A stretch of DNA of 9,698 nt. It comes from Pseudomonadota bacterium (lineage in GTDB: Bacteria > Pseudomonadota > Gammaproteobacteria > Burkholderiales > Casimicrobiaceae). Location: NCBI GenBank assembly GCA_029571495.1, contig JAKPSO010000585.1, positions 1 through 9,698 of the forward strand, read 5' to 3'. The notes under the pieces were generated by a model, which saw only the letters and a program-made list of their open reading frames with translations, did not search any database and was not told the DNA's origin. Both the position numbers and the translations under genes were made by a program. Positions 1-6,718 of the stretch are shown in pieces (position 1 is the first letter of the stretch; the number at the start of each line of letters is the position of its first letter).

Positions 1-48
1 GTCGTGACGAAGCACTGGAACGGACATGCTCTCGTCGATTGCGACTGA
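1..48 (+). CDS. Possible C-terminal tail of a plus-strand gene (partial)
   Basis: Frame 1 is open from the window edge to a TGA at 46-48 and reads VVTKHWNGHALVDCD. The residues look protein-like, and the gene would converge on the short-chain dehydrogenase, but 15 codons are too few to assign a family. The other plus frames are less convincing: frame 2 stops at once and frame 3 runs on into the palindromic element as an arginine-rich string. No function can be given, and the call could be chance. Confidence 0.25.
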   Translation, partial: VVTKHWNGHALVDCD

Positions 49-53
49 GAGAT

Positions 54-176
54 ATATGGCTTTTTAGCTCTAGCGGCCGACCAGCGGTCGTTCCCTTCGC
101 TTTTTTGCGTATATCGACTTGATCTCAAATCGACCGCAAACGACCGCCTGTCGGTGGTTATGTTGAAAAGCCATAT
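54..176. repeat. MITE-like nested imperfect palindrome
   Basis: The ends form an exact 11-bp inverted repeat: ATATGGCTTTT at 54-64 and its complement at 166-176. Inside it is a second inverted pair, CCGAC-NN-GCGGTCGTT at 77-92 against its complement at 139-154, with 14 of 16 positions matching. Near the centre is an almost perfect palindrome, TCGACTTGATCTCAAATCGA, at 114-133. The whole 123-bp unit could fold into one long interrupted hairpin. It has no coding capacity that I trust and lies between the SDR stop codon and a possible convergent gene end. I see no clear target-site duplication. It could be a non-autonomous mobile element, a dispersed intergenic repeat, or an elaborate bidirectional terminator. 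Confidence 0.6.
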
Positions 177-199
177 GGCCATCGGAGTACTTAAAAAAC

Positions 200-1054
200 C
201 TACGCCACCCACGCTTCGCTGCGCCGCCATAGCTCCGCTGCGAGCGCCGTATCTTGTCCCGCTTTGCTCGGGGTTTTGACGGCACACTTGTCATAGTACA
301 GCCCCGTCTGCGCCGCTACATCGGGCGAGGTCGCGCAGTAGATCGTCGTTGCCGCGCCCTGCTCCGCGGAGATCATGAACAGTTTGACGATGGCACGGAA
401 CGGCTGCGGCAATTCGCGCCAGACGTCGGTCGCGACGACGCCGGGGTGCAACGAATACGTGGTGACGCCGGTACCCGCGAGTCTGCGTCCGAGTTCGGCG
501 CTGAACAACACATTTGCGAGCTTCGACACGCCGTACTCCGGCAACGCCGCCTTGCCTTTGGTCGGTTGGCAGACGTCGTCGAAGTTGATGCCACTCACGC
601 GCGTATGCGCGCGACTCGCAACGGTCACGATGCGCGCCGGGGCGGAGGCTTTGAGTCGATCCAGCAGCAATTGCGTGAGTAAAAAGTGGCCCAAGTGATT
701 GGTGCCGAACGCGAGCTCGAATCCCGACTTCGTTAACCCCGACGCACCCGCAAGCCCAGCGTTGTTGATCAACAAATGTAGCGGCAAGTCGCGCGCTAGA
801 AACGCGGCGGCACAGGTGCGAACCGAGGCGAAATCGCCGAGATCAAGCGAGAGGAATTCAACGTTTGCGTTACCCGTTGCTGCCCGAATTTCGTTGACGG
901 CGGCTTGTCCGCGCTCAGCAGACCGGCACGCAACGAAGACATGCGCGCCGCGCGCCGCAAGCTCGCGCGCCGTGACAAGGCCAATGCCGGTGTTTGCGCC
1001 GGTGACGAGCGTGACGCGGCCAGAAAGTGAGTTGTTAGGTGATTTCACACGCAT
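200..1054 (-). CDS. Short-chain dehydrogenase/reductase (SDR), retinol-dehydrogenase-like
   Basis: This 284-residue protein has the classical SDR layout. The cofactor motif TGANTGIG lies at residues 18-25, a conserved acidic D71 follows the third strand, and NNAG is at 97-100. The catalytic residues N119, S147, Y174 and K178 (YGVSK) are all present. C43-R44 after the second strand favours NADP(H) over NAD(H), as in family members with a basic residue there. The overall pattern (FGTNHLGHFLLT, then the Y-x-x-x-K block, then LHPGVVATD) resembles the retinol dehydrogenase, WWOX and protochlorophyllide-reductase-like SDRs. The substrate cannot be read from sequence. It is a soluble oxidoreductase with no signal peptide. 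The ATG at 1054 has no good ribosome binding site; a GTG two codons later is an alternative. The gene stands alone: a REPIN lies about 60 nt upstream and a palindromic element lies downstream. Confidence 0.93.
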   Translation of the reverse strand: MRVKSPNNSLSGRVTLVTGANTGIGLVTARELAARGAHVFVACRSAERGQAAVNEIRAATGNANVEFLSLDLGDFASVRTCAAAFLARDLPLHLLINNAGLAGASGLTKSGFELAFGTNHLGHFLLTQLLLDRLKASAPARIVTVASRAHTRVSGINFDDVCQPTKGKAALPEYGVSKLANVLFSAELGRRLAGTGVTTYSLHPGVVATDVWRELPQPFRAIVKLFMISAEQGAATTIYCATSPDVAAQTGLYYDKCAVKTPSKAGQDTALAAELWRRSEAWVA

Positions 1055-1113
1055 AGCTTATCGGGAATGGGGAGCTGTACGGATAGGGCCATATCGCTTC
1101 GCTTCGGTTGCGC

Positions 1114-1183
1114 TGTAGGAGCGGCTTGCCGCGACCTGCGCGCCTGCGCACGCGGAGGCTTGTCGCGGCAAGCCGCTCCTACA
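1114..1183. repeat. REPIN: two inverted REP sequences (GTAG head)
   Basis: A perfect 22-bp inverted repeat occupies 1114-1135 and 1162-1183, separated by 26 nt. Each arm has the REP form: a GTAG head, then GAGCGGCTTGCCGCGA, whose core GCGGC-TT-GCCGC is itself a small palindrome. Two such units facing each other make a REPIN, a class mobilised by RAYT transposases encoded elsewhere in a genome. No RAYT gene is in this window. The element lies between the end of rhlE and the start of the SDR gene. As RNA it could stop transcription or protect the rhlE message 3' end. The match to the element at 8768-8823 supports a dispersed family. Confidence 0.85.
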
Positions 1184-1300
1184 CCTAGTAGTCCAGCGCG
1201 CGGCAATGGCGAATTTCGAGGGAAAAGGCACTCTCACGCCATGCGCCTCCTTGCACAACCGTCCCGTATCGCCAGACCAGAACTATTCGACGCGCAAAAA

Positions 1301-3019
1301 CTATCGCCCGCGACCACCGCCACCCGTGCGGGGACGTGGCGCTTGACCGCCCAATCCACCGCCGCTTGGCGCGCGCCCGCGCGGCGCGCCAGACGGTGCA
1401 CGACCTCCTCCGCCACCACCACTTGGGCGACCGCCGCGCGGTGCCGGGCGGCCTCCACGCGCTTGCCATTCGGCGTCACGGGCGTCAGCGGTGGACGACA
1501 CGAGTTCACCAATCGCCGCGGGGTTAAAGCTTTCGATTTTGACGCGAGGGATGACTTGTTTGCTGAAGCGCTCGATGTCTTTTAGGAGCGGCAATTCCTC
1601 CTGCATGACGAGGGACATGGCTTGTCCGCTTGCGCCCGCGCGACCTGTGCGGCCGATGCGGTGCACGTAATCTTCTGGCACGTTCGGCAGCTCGTAGTTC
1701 ACGACCTGCGGAAGTTGATCGATGTCGATGCCGCGCGCCGCGATATCGGTCGCGACCAGCGCGCGCAAGGAGCCCGCTTTGAACTCAGCCAGCGCTTTGG
1801 TGCGAGCGCCTTGGCTCTTGTTCCCGTGAATCGCCATCGCGGAAATGCCCGCTTTTTCGAGTTGTTCGGCGAGGCGATTGGCGCCGTGTTTGGTGCGCGT
1901 GAAGACGAGCGTCTGCGTCCAGTTTTGCTCACGAATAAGGTGAACCAAGAGTTTCGCTTTGTTCGCTTTTTCGACGAGAACGACCGACTGCTGCACGACT
2001 TCAATCGTCGTGTTGCGGCGCGCGACTTCGATCATCAACGGGTTGTTGAGCAAGCGATCCGTGAGCGCTTTGATCTCATCAGAGAACGTAGCGCTAAAGA
2101 GCAAGTTCTGGCGCTTCGGCGGCAGTACCGCGAGCACTTTCTTGATGTCGTGAATGAATCCCATGTCGAGCATGCGATCCGCTTCGTCGAGCACCAAAAT
2201 TTCGATCTGCGAGAAATCGACGGCGCGCTGGCCGTACAAGTCCAAGAGGCGGCCCGGCGTCGCGACGATGATGTCAACGCCGTGACGCAGCGCGGTGATC
2301 TGTGGATTGATGCCAACGCCGCCGAAGATGCAGGTGGACGTCAGCGGCAAGAACTTGCCGTAGATGCGAACACTCTCTTCGACCTGCGCTGCGAGTTCGC
2401 GCGTTGGCGCGAGAATCAACGCGCGCGGCAAGCGTTTGCCACGTTGACCGTTAACAGGCGGACGTTCCGGCTTTGCCGAGGCCATCAAGCGTTGCAACAT
2501 CGGCAGCACGAAGCCGGCGGTTTTACCGGTGCCGGTTTGTGCGCCACCGAGCAGGTCACCGCCTTGCAGAACTGCGGGAATCGCTTGCTTTTGGATGGGT
2601 GTCGGCGTGCTGTAGCCATGCGCGAGCACGGCGCGTACGAGTTCGTCACGCAGGCCGAGTGCCGCGAAACCGTTATCGACAGTCGCGGGGACATGCGTTT
2701 CACTCGCGACGGCTACCGCTGGGGCAGTAGCGACCGGTTGCTCGCGCGGCAACGAATCGTTTACGGGTGCTGCGACCGCGATCCCGTTGTGATCCGCTTG
2801 ATCGCTTTGTGGTGGGCGGACCGTGTGTGGTTTTGGAGCGCCGGGATGACGCGGCGCGGCGGGCGCGGCGCGATCATCGAGCCAATTCATCGGCTTTTTG
2901 GGAGGCGCGTTGAAGAGCGCTGGCGCGCCGCCATGGCCGCCTTGGGGACGACCGGCGGGCTTTGCCAATGGCGAACGGGGGTGCCGGGGCGCATTGCCAC
3001 GGTTTGAATTTTGAGTCAT
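1301..3019 (-). CDS. rhlE: ATP-dependent RNA helicase RhlE (DEAD-box)
   Basis: RhlE-type DEAD-box proteins unwind short RNA duplexes in ribosome assembly and RNA decay. All motifs are present in this 572-residue protein: Q motif around 118-145 (GYSTPTPIQ), motif I AQTGTGKT 160-167, Ia PTRELA 205-210, TPGR 254-257, DEAD 278-281, SAT 309-311, motif V ATDIAARGID 423-432 and motif VI HRIGRTGR 453-460. The stretches DRMLDMGFIHDIKKVL and FTRTKHGANRLAEQL are diagnostic of the RhlE subgroup. An Ala/Pro-rich, probably disordered extension of about 115 residues precedes the core. A Gly/Arg/Pro tail from about 521 to the end is a likely RNA-binding region. The ATG at 3019 has no Shine-Dalgarno and lies 8 nt after the T-tract of an intrinsic terminator. 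M44 is a possible later start, also without a good ribosome site. rhlE follows tRNA-Thr and its structured leader. Confidence 0.96.
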   Translation of the reverse strand: MTQNSNRGNAPRHPRSPLAKPAGRPQGGHGGAPALFNAPPKKPMNWLDDRAAPAAPRHPGAPKPHTVRPPQSDQADHNGIAVAAPVNDSLPREQPVATAPAVAVASETHVPATVDNGFAALGLRDELVRAVLAHGYSTPTPIQKQAIPAVLQGGDLLGGAQTGTGKTAGFVLPMLQRLMASAKPERPPVNGQRGKRLPRALILAPTRELAAQVEESVRIYGKFLPLTSTCIFGGVGINPQITALRHGVDIIVATPGRLLDLYGQRAVDFSQIEILVLDEADRMLDMGFIHDIKKVLAVLPPKRQNLLFSATFSDEIKALTDRLLNNPLMIEVARRNTTIEVVQQSVVLVEKANKAKLLVHLIREQNWTQTLVFTRTKHGANRLAEQLEKAGISAMAIHGNKSQGARTKALAEFKAGSLRALVATDIAARGIDIDQLPQVVNYELPNVPEDYVHRIGRTGRAGASGQAMSLVMQEELPLLKDIERFSKQVIPRVKIESFNPAAIGELVSSTADARDAEWQARGGRPAPRGGRPSGGGGGGRAPSGAPRGRAPSGGGLGGQAPRPRTGGGGRGR

Positions 3020-3176
3020 AGTTTTCTAAAAAAAGAGACCGAGCGGTCTCGTGCGATGCGGACGAGCCAGCCGGAAGAATTACCGGTAGCTCCAGTCGCG
3101 CACATCAAAGGCCGTGCGCTGGCCTGAAGACCCGATCACAACCGCGCTCTGAAGCGCAGACGTGATGGGAAGGAAA
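3020..3176 (-). promoter_or_regulatory. Structured leader RNA between tRNA-Thr and rhlE (candidate attenuator)
   Basis: The minus-strand transcript of this gap can fold into four consecutive stem-loops. The first has an outer ATCAC/GTGAT pair (3162-3166 with 3135-3139) and an inner GCGCT-TCAG-AGCGC (3144-3157). The second pairs CCAG with CTGG (3119-3122 and 3092-3095) and CGCAC with GTGCG (3114-3118 and 3099-3103). The third pairs GAGC with GCTC (3089-3092 and 3064-3067) and CCGG with CCGG (3083-3086 and 3071-3074). The fourth is the terminator at 3028-3050. I find no convincing promoter inside and no RNA family I recognise. Control of rhlE by read-through is an inference; the hairpins themselves are seen in the sequence. 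It might instead be a tRNA-linked small RNA with its own terminator. Confidence 0.5.
3028..3050 (-). terminator. Intrinsic terminator immediately before the rhlE start
   Basis: On the minus strand, the stem GAGACC (3050-3045), loop GCTC and stem GGTCTC (3040-3035) are followed by seven T residues (3034-3028). This is a canonical Rho-independent terminator for the sspA-sspB-tRNA transcript. Only AGAAAACT separates the T-tract from the rhlE ATG, so no separate promoter fits between them. Confidence 0.85.
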
Positions 3177-3251
<75 letters not shown>

Positions 3252-3262
3252 GTAGTTAAATT

Positions 3263-3715
3263 CTACTTGACGACCTTCAAATGACTGACTTTGCTCTTCG
3301 CGGAGGCTGGAGTCGGTGCGGTCGATTTTTCGGAAGTTGCCACAGGCGCAGACTCTTCGCTCACGACAGGCGCAACCGCGGCCAACGGCGTGACGACGGG
3401 CTCGGGCGAAGGCTGAAAACCCATGCCGTAACCCGTCTCTTTGCTGAAGATGCCAATCACCGCTGAGAACGGCACGGCAATTTCTTGCGACATGCCATTG
3501 AAGCGCGCGTTGAACAAAATCCACTCGTTGTCCATCGTGAGCATGTGCGTCGCTTCAGGATGCACATTAAGTACGATTTCGCCGTCTTTGACGTAGGCTG
3601 CGGGCACGCGCGTCAGCGCATTCACACGCACAGCAATGTGCGGCGTGTAACCCTGCTCCACGCACCACTCGTGCAATGCTCGCACGAGATACGGCTTCGC
3701 GGTTTCTTCACTCAT
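3263..3715 (-). CDS. sspB: ClpXP protease specificity-enhancing factor SspB
   Basis: SspB is the adaptor that binds ssrA-tagged peptides on stalled-translation products and delivers them to ClpXP. The folded peptide-binding domain covers about residues 6-105, with recognisable blocks KPYLVRALHEWC, TPHIAVRV, EIVLNVHPEAT, NEWILFNARFNG and VIGIFSKETGYGMGF. A flexible Ala/Pro/Ser/Glu-rich linker follows. The protein ends in SHLKVVK, which matches the conserved ClpX-binding tail (LRVVK in E. coli). The length of 150 residues is usual for the family. The gene follows sspA with a 32-nt gap, and its likely ribosome site lies in a small hairpin there, so translational coupling to sspA is plausible. 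The tRNA-Thr gene begins 11 nt after the TAG stop. It is a cytoplasmic protein. Confidence 0.96.
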   Translation of the reverse strand: MSEETAKPYLVRALHEWCVEQGYTPHIAVRVNALTRVPAAYVKDGEIVLNVHPEATHMLTMDNEWILFNARFNGMSQEIAVPFSAVIGIFSKETGYGMGFQPSPEPVVTPLAAVAPVVSEESAPVATSEKSTAPTPASAKSKVSHLKVVK

Positions 3716-3724
3716 CAGATCAAA

Positions 3725-3745
3725 GTTTCCGTTACTGCTGGAAAC
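3725..3745 (-). promoter_or_regulatory. Hairpin holding the likely sspB ribosome binding site
   Basis: In the 32-nt sspA-sspB gap, GTTTCC (3745-3740) can pair with GGAAAC (3730-3725) around a nine-nt loop on the minus-strand RNA. GGAA is the best available Shine-Dalgarno, about 10 nt before the sspB ATG. It would be hidden until a ribosome finishing sspA (stop at 3748-3750) opens the stem. The pairing is seen; the coupling is inferred. Confidence 0.4.
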
Positions 3746-3747
3746 GA

Positions 3748-4347
3748 TTAACGACGCATGCCGCGTTCAGCGGGCGTGAGCGCGTCGATGAAGCCTTGGC
3801 GCGAGAACAAACGCTCGGCATACTTCAGCACCGGCGCGGCGGCCTTCGGCAGCTCAATTTCGTAGTGCGACAAACGCCACAGAAGCGGTGCGAGCGCTAC
3901 ATCGAGCATCGAGTAGTCGTCGCCGAGCATGTGCTTTTGCTTGTTAAACACGACCGAAATTTCGGTCAAACGATCGCGAATCGCGGCGCGCGCTTTGTCA
4001 GCGGTCTTCGGGTTTTTCTTTTCGAGTTCCTCAACGTGCACGAAAATTTCGCGGTTGAAACGATGCAAGAAAAGACGCGCACGACCGCGCGTCGCGGGGT
4101 CGGCGGGCATCAGCTGTGGATGTGGAAAACGCTCGTCGATGTATTCGTTGATGATGTTCGACTCGTGAAGAATCAAATCTCGCTCAACGAGAACGGGTAC
4201 CGTGTTGTACGGGTTCATAACCGCGAGGTCTTCCGGCTTGTTATCGAGATCAACGTCGATAATCTGAAAGTCCATGCCCTTTTCGTGCAGGACGATGCGG
4301 CACTGGTGGCTGAACGGGTCGGTCGTGCCGGAATATAAGGTCATCAT
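3748..4347 (-). CDS. sspA: Stringent starvation protein A, SspA (GST fold)
   Basis: SspA is a glutathione-S-transferase-fold protein that binds RNA polymerase and changes promoter use in stationary phase and acid stress. The N-terminal thioredoxin-like domain begins MMTLYSGTTDPFSHQCR and includes VPVLVERDLILHESNIINEYID. The surface motif PHP, known from E. coli SspA to matter for polymerase binding, is at 75-77 (FPHPQLMPADP). The helical C-terminal domain contains MLDVALAPLLWRL. At 199 residues the length is normal. The family does not act as a transferase, so the lack of a glutathione-catalytic residue is expected. The ATG at 4347 is directly followed by a second ATG codon, and betaproteobacterial SspA proteins also start MM. 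A purine-rich AAGGAA lies upstream at a long spacing. The gene starts 56 nt after the petC terminator T-tract and is followed by sspB. Confidence 0.97.
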   Translation of the reverse strand: MMTLYSGTTDPFSHQCRIVLHEKGMDFQIIDVDLDNKPEDLAVMNPYNTVPVLVERDLILHESNIINEYIDERFPHPQLMPADPATRGRARLFLHRFNREIFVHVEELEKKNPKTADKARAAIRDRLTEISVVFNKQKHMLGDDYSMLDVALAPLLWRLSHYEIELPKAAAPVLKYAERLFSRQGFIDALTPAERGMRR

Positions 4348-4402
4348 GGGGCGGGTTTCCTTCGCGCGGAGGCTGCGGAGCAGCGTAATTTCCGGGTTCT
4401 AT

Positions 4403-4435
4403 AAAAAGACTTAAGGCAGGCTCAGGGCCTGCCTT
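4403..4435 (-). terminator. Intrinsic terminator of petABC
   Basis: On the minus strand, AAGGCAGGC (4435-4427) pairs with GCCTGCCTT (4421-4413) around a five-nt loop. AAGTC and five T residues (4407-4403) follow. The nine-bp stem is strong; the T-tract is a few bases away from it, so some read-through into sspA is possible. No good sspA promoter is visible in the short remaining gap, although TATAGA near 4398-4403 could serve as a -10 element. Confidence 0.75.
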
Positions 4436-4482
4436 GTGAGTGGGTGCGCCGTGCGATATCGATTGCAGCGGCGGCGCGGTCC

Positions 4483-5379
4483 CTAGTGGACGTCTTGCCA
4501 GTATTCCTTCTTCAACCACACGGCGGTGGCCAACAGGAATGCCAAGAGGAACATCATCACAATGCCGATCTGAATGCGCTTGGACTTGTTAGGTTCGGCA
4601 ACATAGGACATGAAGTTGACCAAGTCAGCAACGGCGGAGTCGTATTGCGACGGTGTCATCGACCCCGGAGTTGCATTCACGAGCGTCTTCACGATGTAAC
4701 GATTGATCGTCTTGCCGTCCTTCTTCTCGCTGTGATGCTCAAAGGAAGACATCGTTTGCGCGGCGATGAACGCTGCTTTCGCCTTCGCTTCGGCTGCGTG
4801 GTCATCCTTCAGTTCTTTGCCGTCAGCCATGAAGACTGTTTCGACCAATTTATTGGTGCCCGAAAGCTCGTGCAGCGCGTGCGGCATGCCGATGTTTGGC
4901 GAGACCAAATTGTTCCAACCCGTTTCGCGCGAATCGTCTTGGTAGAACCCACGCAAGTACGCCGCGAGTGTCTCTGCTGGATCGTCCGTGCTGCCGGAAA
5001 TAGCCGCAGCGGAGTAAGCACGCGACATCACCGACAAGTCCGGTGGCGCCGCGCCGAACCATTCTTTGGCATCTTTCGGATTGATCGCGGCCTTCATGGT
5101 GTCACCGATTTTGTCGGTGGTGAACATGAGGTTTTGTTTGATCTGATCTTCCGTGAGTTGCAGGTCCGTCAAGCGGTTGTAACGCATGTACTGCGCGCTG
5201 TGGCAGTTCACGCAGTAGTTCACGAACAACCGTGCACCGCGTTGCAGCGATTCGTTATCTGTGCGGCTAGCCGTTGGGCCGACGAATTTAACTTCAGGGC
5301 CACCCGAAGCAAATGCCGCCGACGTGATCAACGACGTAGTTACGAGAGCCAGCGAGGCGAGAAGCGATTTGATTTTCAT
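4483..5379 (-). CDS. petC: Cytochrome c1 subunit of the bc1 complex
   Basis: Cytochrome c1 carries electrons from the Rieske cluster to soluble cytochrome c. The 298-residue precursor has a signal peptide, residues 1 to about 25, ending AAFA before SGG. The haem-c site CVNCH is at 56-60, so C56 and C59 bind the haem covalently and H60 is an axial ligand. M165 in PNIGMPHAL is the likely second axial ligand. RLTDLQLTEDQIKQNL and FGAAPPDLSVMSRAY are typical c1 blocks. One C-terminal membrane helix at about 267-289 anchors the haem domain on the periplasmic side and is followed by a basic KK end. The ATG has a good GAGGAG site and starts 17 nt after petB. It is the last gene of petABC; the terminator follows about 50 nt after the stop. 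Confidence 0.97.
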   Translation of the reverse strand: MKIKSLLASLALVTTSLITSAAFASGGPEVKFVGPTASRTDNESLQRGARLFVNYCVNCHSAQYMRYNRLTDLQLTEDQIKQNLMFTTDKIGDTMKAAINPKDAKEWFGAAPPDLSVMSRAYSAAAISGSTDDPAETLAAYLRGFYQDDSRETGWNNLVSPNIGMPHALHELSGTNKLVETVFMADGKELKDDHAAEAKAKAAFIAAQTMSSFEHHSEKKDGKTINRYIVKTLVNATPGSMTPSQYDSAVADLVNFMSYVAEPNKSKRIQIGIVMMFLLAFLLATAVWLKKEYWQDVH

Positions 5380-5396
5380 TGTTATTTTCTCCTCGC

Positions 5397-6716
5397 CTAG
5401 TGCATCGTAACGCGTGCGGGTTCCGGCTTGGTCTTATCGACCTTCGTGTACCACGGCATCAAGAAGAAGAAGGCGAAGTAGCCAATCGTGCAAAGACGGG
5501 CGACCCAAGTCGCAACGTCCTTCGTATCCATAAAGTTCGCCCAGTCACCGAACTGGCCCCACACGCTCGTCGGCTTAACGCCCAAGTAACCGAGCACGAG
5601 GAAGCAAATGATGAACATCGCGAAGAACGCTTTGAAGAGGTTTCCGCGATAACGGATCGATTTCACAGCGCCACGATCCAGCCAAGGCAGCGCGAAGAAG
5701 ATCATGACCGACAGGCCCATGCCGATGACGCCAGGGAACTGCGAACCGAAGAGCGGAGGCACCGCACGAAGGATCGAGTAATACGGCGTGAAATACCACA
5801 CCGGCGCGATGTGCGCTGGTGTCTTCAGTGGATCGGCGGGGACGAAGTTGTTGTACTCAAGGAAGTAACCACCCATCTCCGGCAGGAAGAACACAATCGC
5901 CGTAAAGATCATGAGGAACACGACCACGCCAAAAATGTCTTTCACCGTGTAATACGGATGGAAAGGAATGCCATCAGCGGGCGCATCTTTCGACCAACGA
6001 TTGCCTTTCGGGCCGTTGTTAATTTCAACGCCGTCCGGATTGTTCGAACCGGTTTCATGCAACGCGATCAAGTGCGCCGCCACGAGGCCGAGCAACACGA
6101 GCGGCAGTGCAATAACGTGGAACGCGAAGAAGCGGTTCAGCGTGGCGTCGCCAATCGAGTAGTCACCACGAATCCAGACCGCGAGATCGGGGCCGATGAA
6201 CGGAATCGCCGAGAAGATGTTCACGATGACCTGCGCGCCCCAGAACGACATCTGGCCCCAAGGGAGCAGATACCCGAAAAACGCTTCGGCCATCAGGCAA
6301 AGGTAAATCAGCATGCCGAAAATCCACGTCAGCTCGCGCGGTTGGCGGTAGCTGCCGTACATCAGGCCACGGCACATGTGCAGATACACGACGACGAAGA
6401 ACATCGAAGCGCCGGTGGAGTGCATGTAGCGGATGAGCCAACCGTAGTCGACGTCGCGCATGATGTATTCCACCGAGCCAAACGCGTAGGCCGCGTCAGG
6501 CTTGTAGTTCATCGTCAGGAAAATACCGGTGACGATCTGCAGCACGAGCACCAAGAGTGCCAGTGAGCCGAAGTAGTACCAAAAGTTAAAGTTCTTCGGC
6601 GCGTAGTAGTCAGCAGCAGAAGTTTTGATCAGCGCAGTCAGTGGAAAGCGATCGTTGACCCAATTCATCAACGGGCTTTTGAACATTGACGGGTGGTTGC
6701 TAGGAGTTCCAGCCAT
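5397..6716 (-). CDS. petB: Cytochrome b subunit of the bc1 complex
   Basis: Cytochrome b holds haems bL and bH and both quinone sites in the inner membrane. The 439-residue protein has eight predicted membrane helices. Haem ligands are H99 and H113 in one helix (13 residues apart) and H200 and H215 in another (14 residues between, one more than in mitochondrial-type proteins). YLLPWGQMSFWGAQV (149-163), GDYSIGDATLNRFFAFH and LHETGSNNP are diagnostic. The Qo motif reads PVWY at 305-308 in place of PEWY, so the usual glutamate is absent. I recall the Val form as usual in beta- and gammaproteobacteria. The ATG lies 2 nt after the petA stop and has an AGAGG site, which indicates translational coupling. 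Confidence 0.98.
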   Translation of the reverse strand: MAGTPSNHPSMFKSPLMNWVNDRFPLTALIKTSAADYYAPKNFNFWYYFGSLALLVLVLQIVTGIFLTMNYKPDAAYAFGSVEYIMRDVDYGWLIRYMHSTGASMFFVVVYLHMCRGLMYGSYRQPRELTWIFGMLIYLCLMAEAFFGYLLPWGQMSFWGAQVIVNIFSAIPFIGPDLAVWIRGDYSIGDATLNRFFAFHVIALPLVLLGLVAAHLIALHETGSNNPDGVEINNGPKGNRWSKDAPADGIPFHPYYTVKDIFGVVVFLMIFTAIVFFLPEMGGYFLEYNNFVPADPLKTPAHIAPVWYFTPYYSILRAVPPLFGSQFPGVIGMGLSVMIFFALPWLDRGAVKSIRYRGNLFKAFFAMFIICFLVLGYLGVKPTSVWGQFGDWANFMDTKDVATWVARLCTIGYFAFFFLMPWYTKVDKTKPEPARVTMH

Positions 6717-6718
6717 GA

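Noticed and set aside
191..199. T-run after the SDR stop as an intrinsic terminator
   Set aside because: No GC-rich hairpin directly precedes the T-run on the minus strand.
70..294. 74-codon minus-strand frame at the left end
   Set aside because: It overlaps the SDR 3' end and the palindromic element and is Arg/Lys-rich without any domain.
1058..1258. 66-codon minus-strand frame between rhlE and the SDR gene
   Set aside because: It runs straight through the REPIN, so its sequence is set by the palindrome. An AAGGAGG near 1245 is followed by an ATG whose frame stops after two codons.
1622..3007. Long plus-strand open frame (461 codons) opposite rhlE
   Set aside because: It is the antisense shadow of a complete helicase gene in GC-rich DNA; the translation has no recognisable domain.
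4444..6566. Two long plus-strand open frames opposite petC and petB
   Set aside because: The minus strand encodes unmistakable cytochrome c1 and b with proper ribosome sites; the plus-strand products are Arg/His/Val-rich strings typical of antisense frames.
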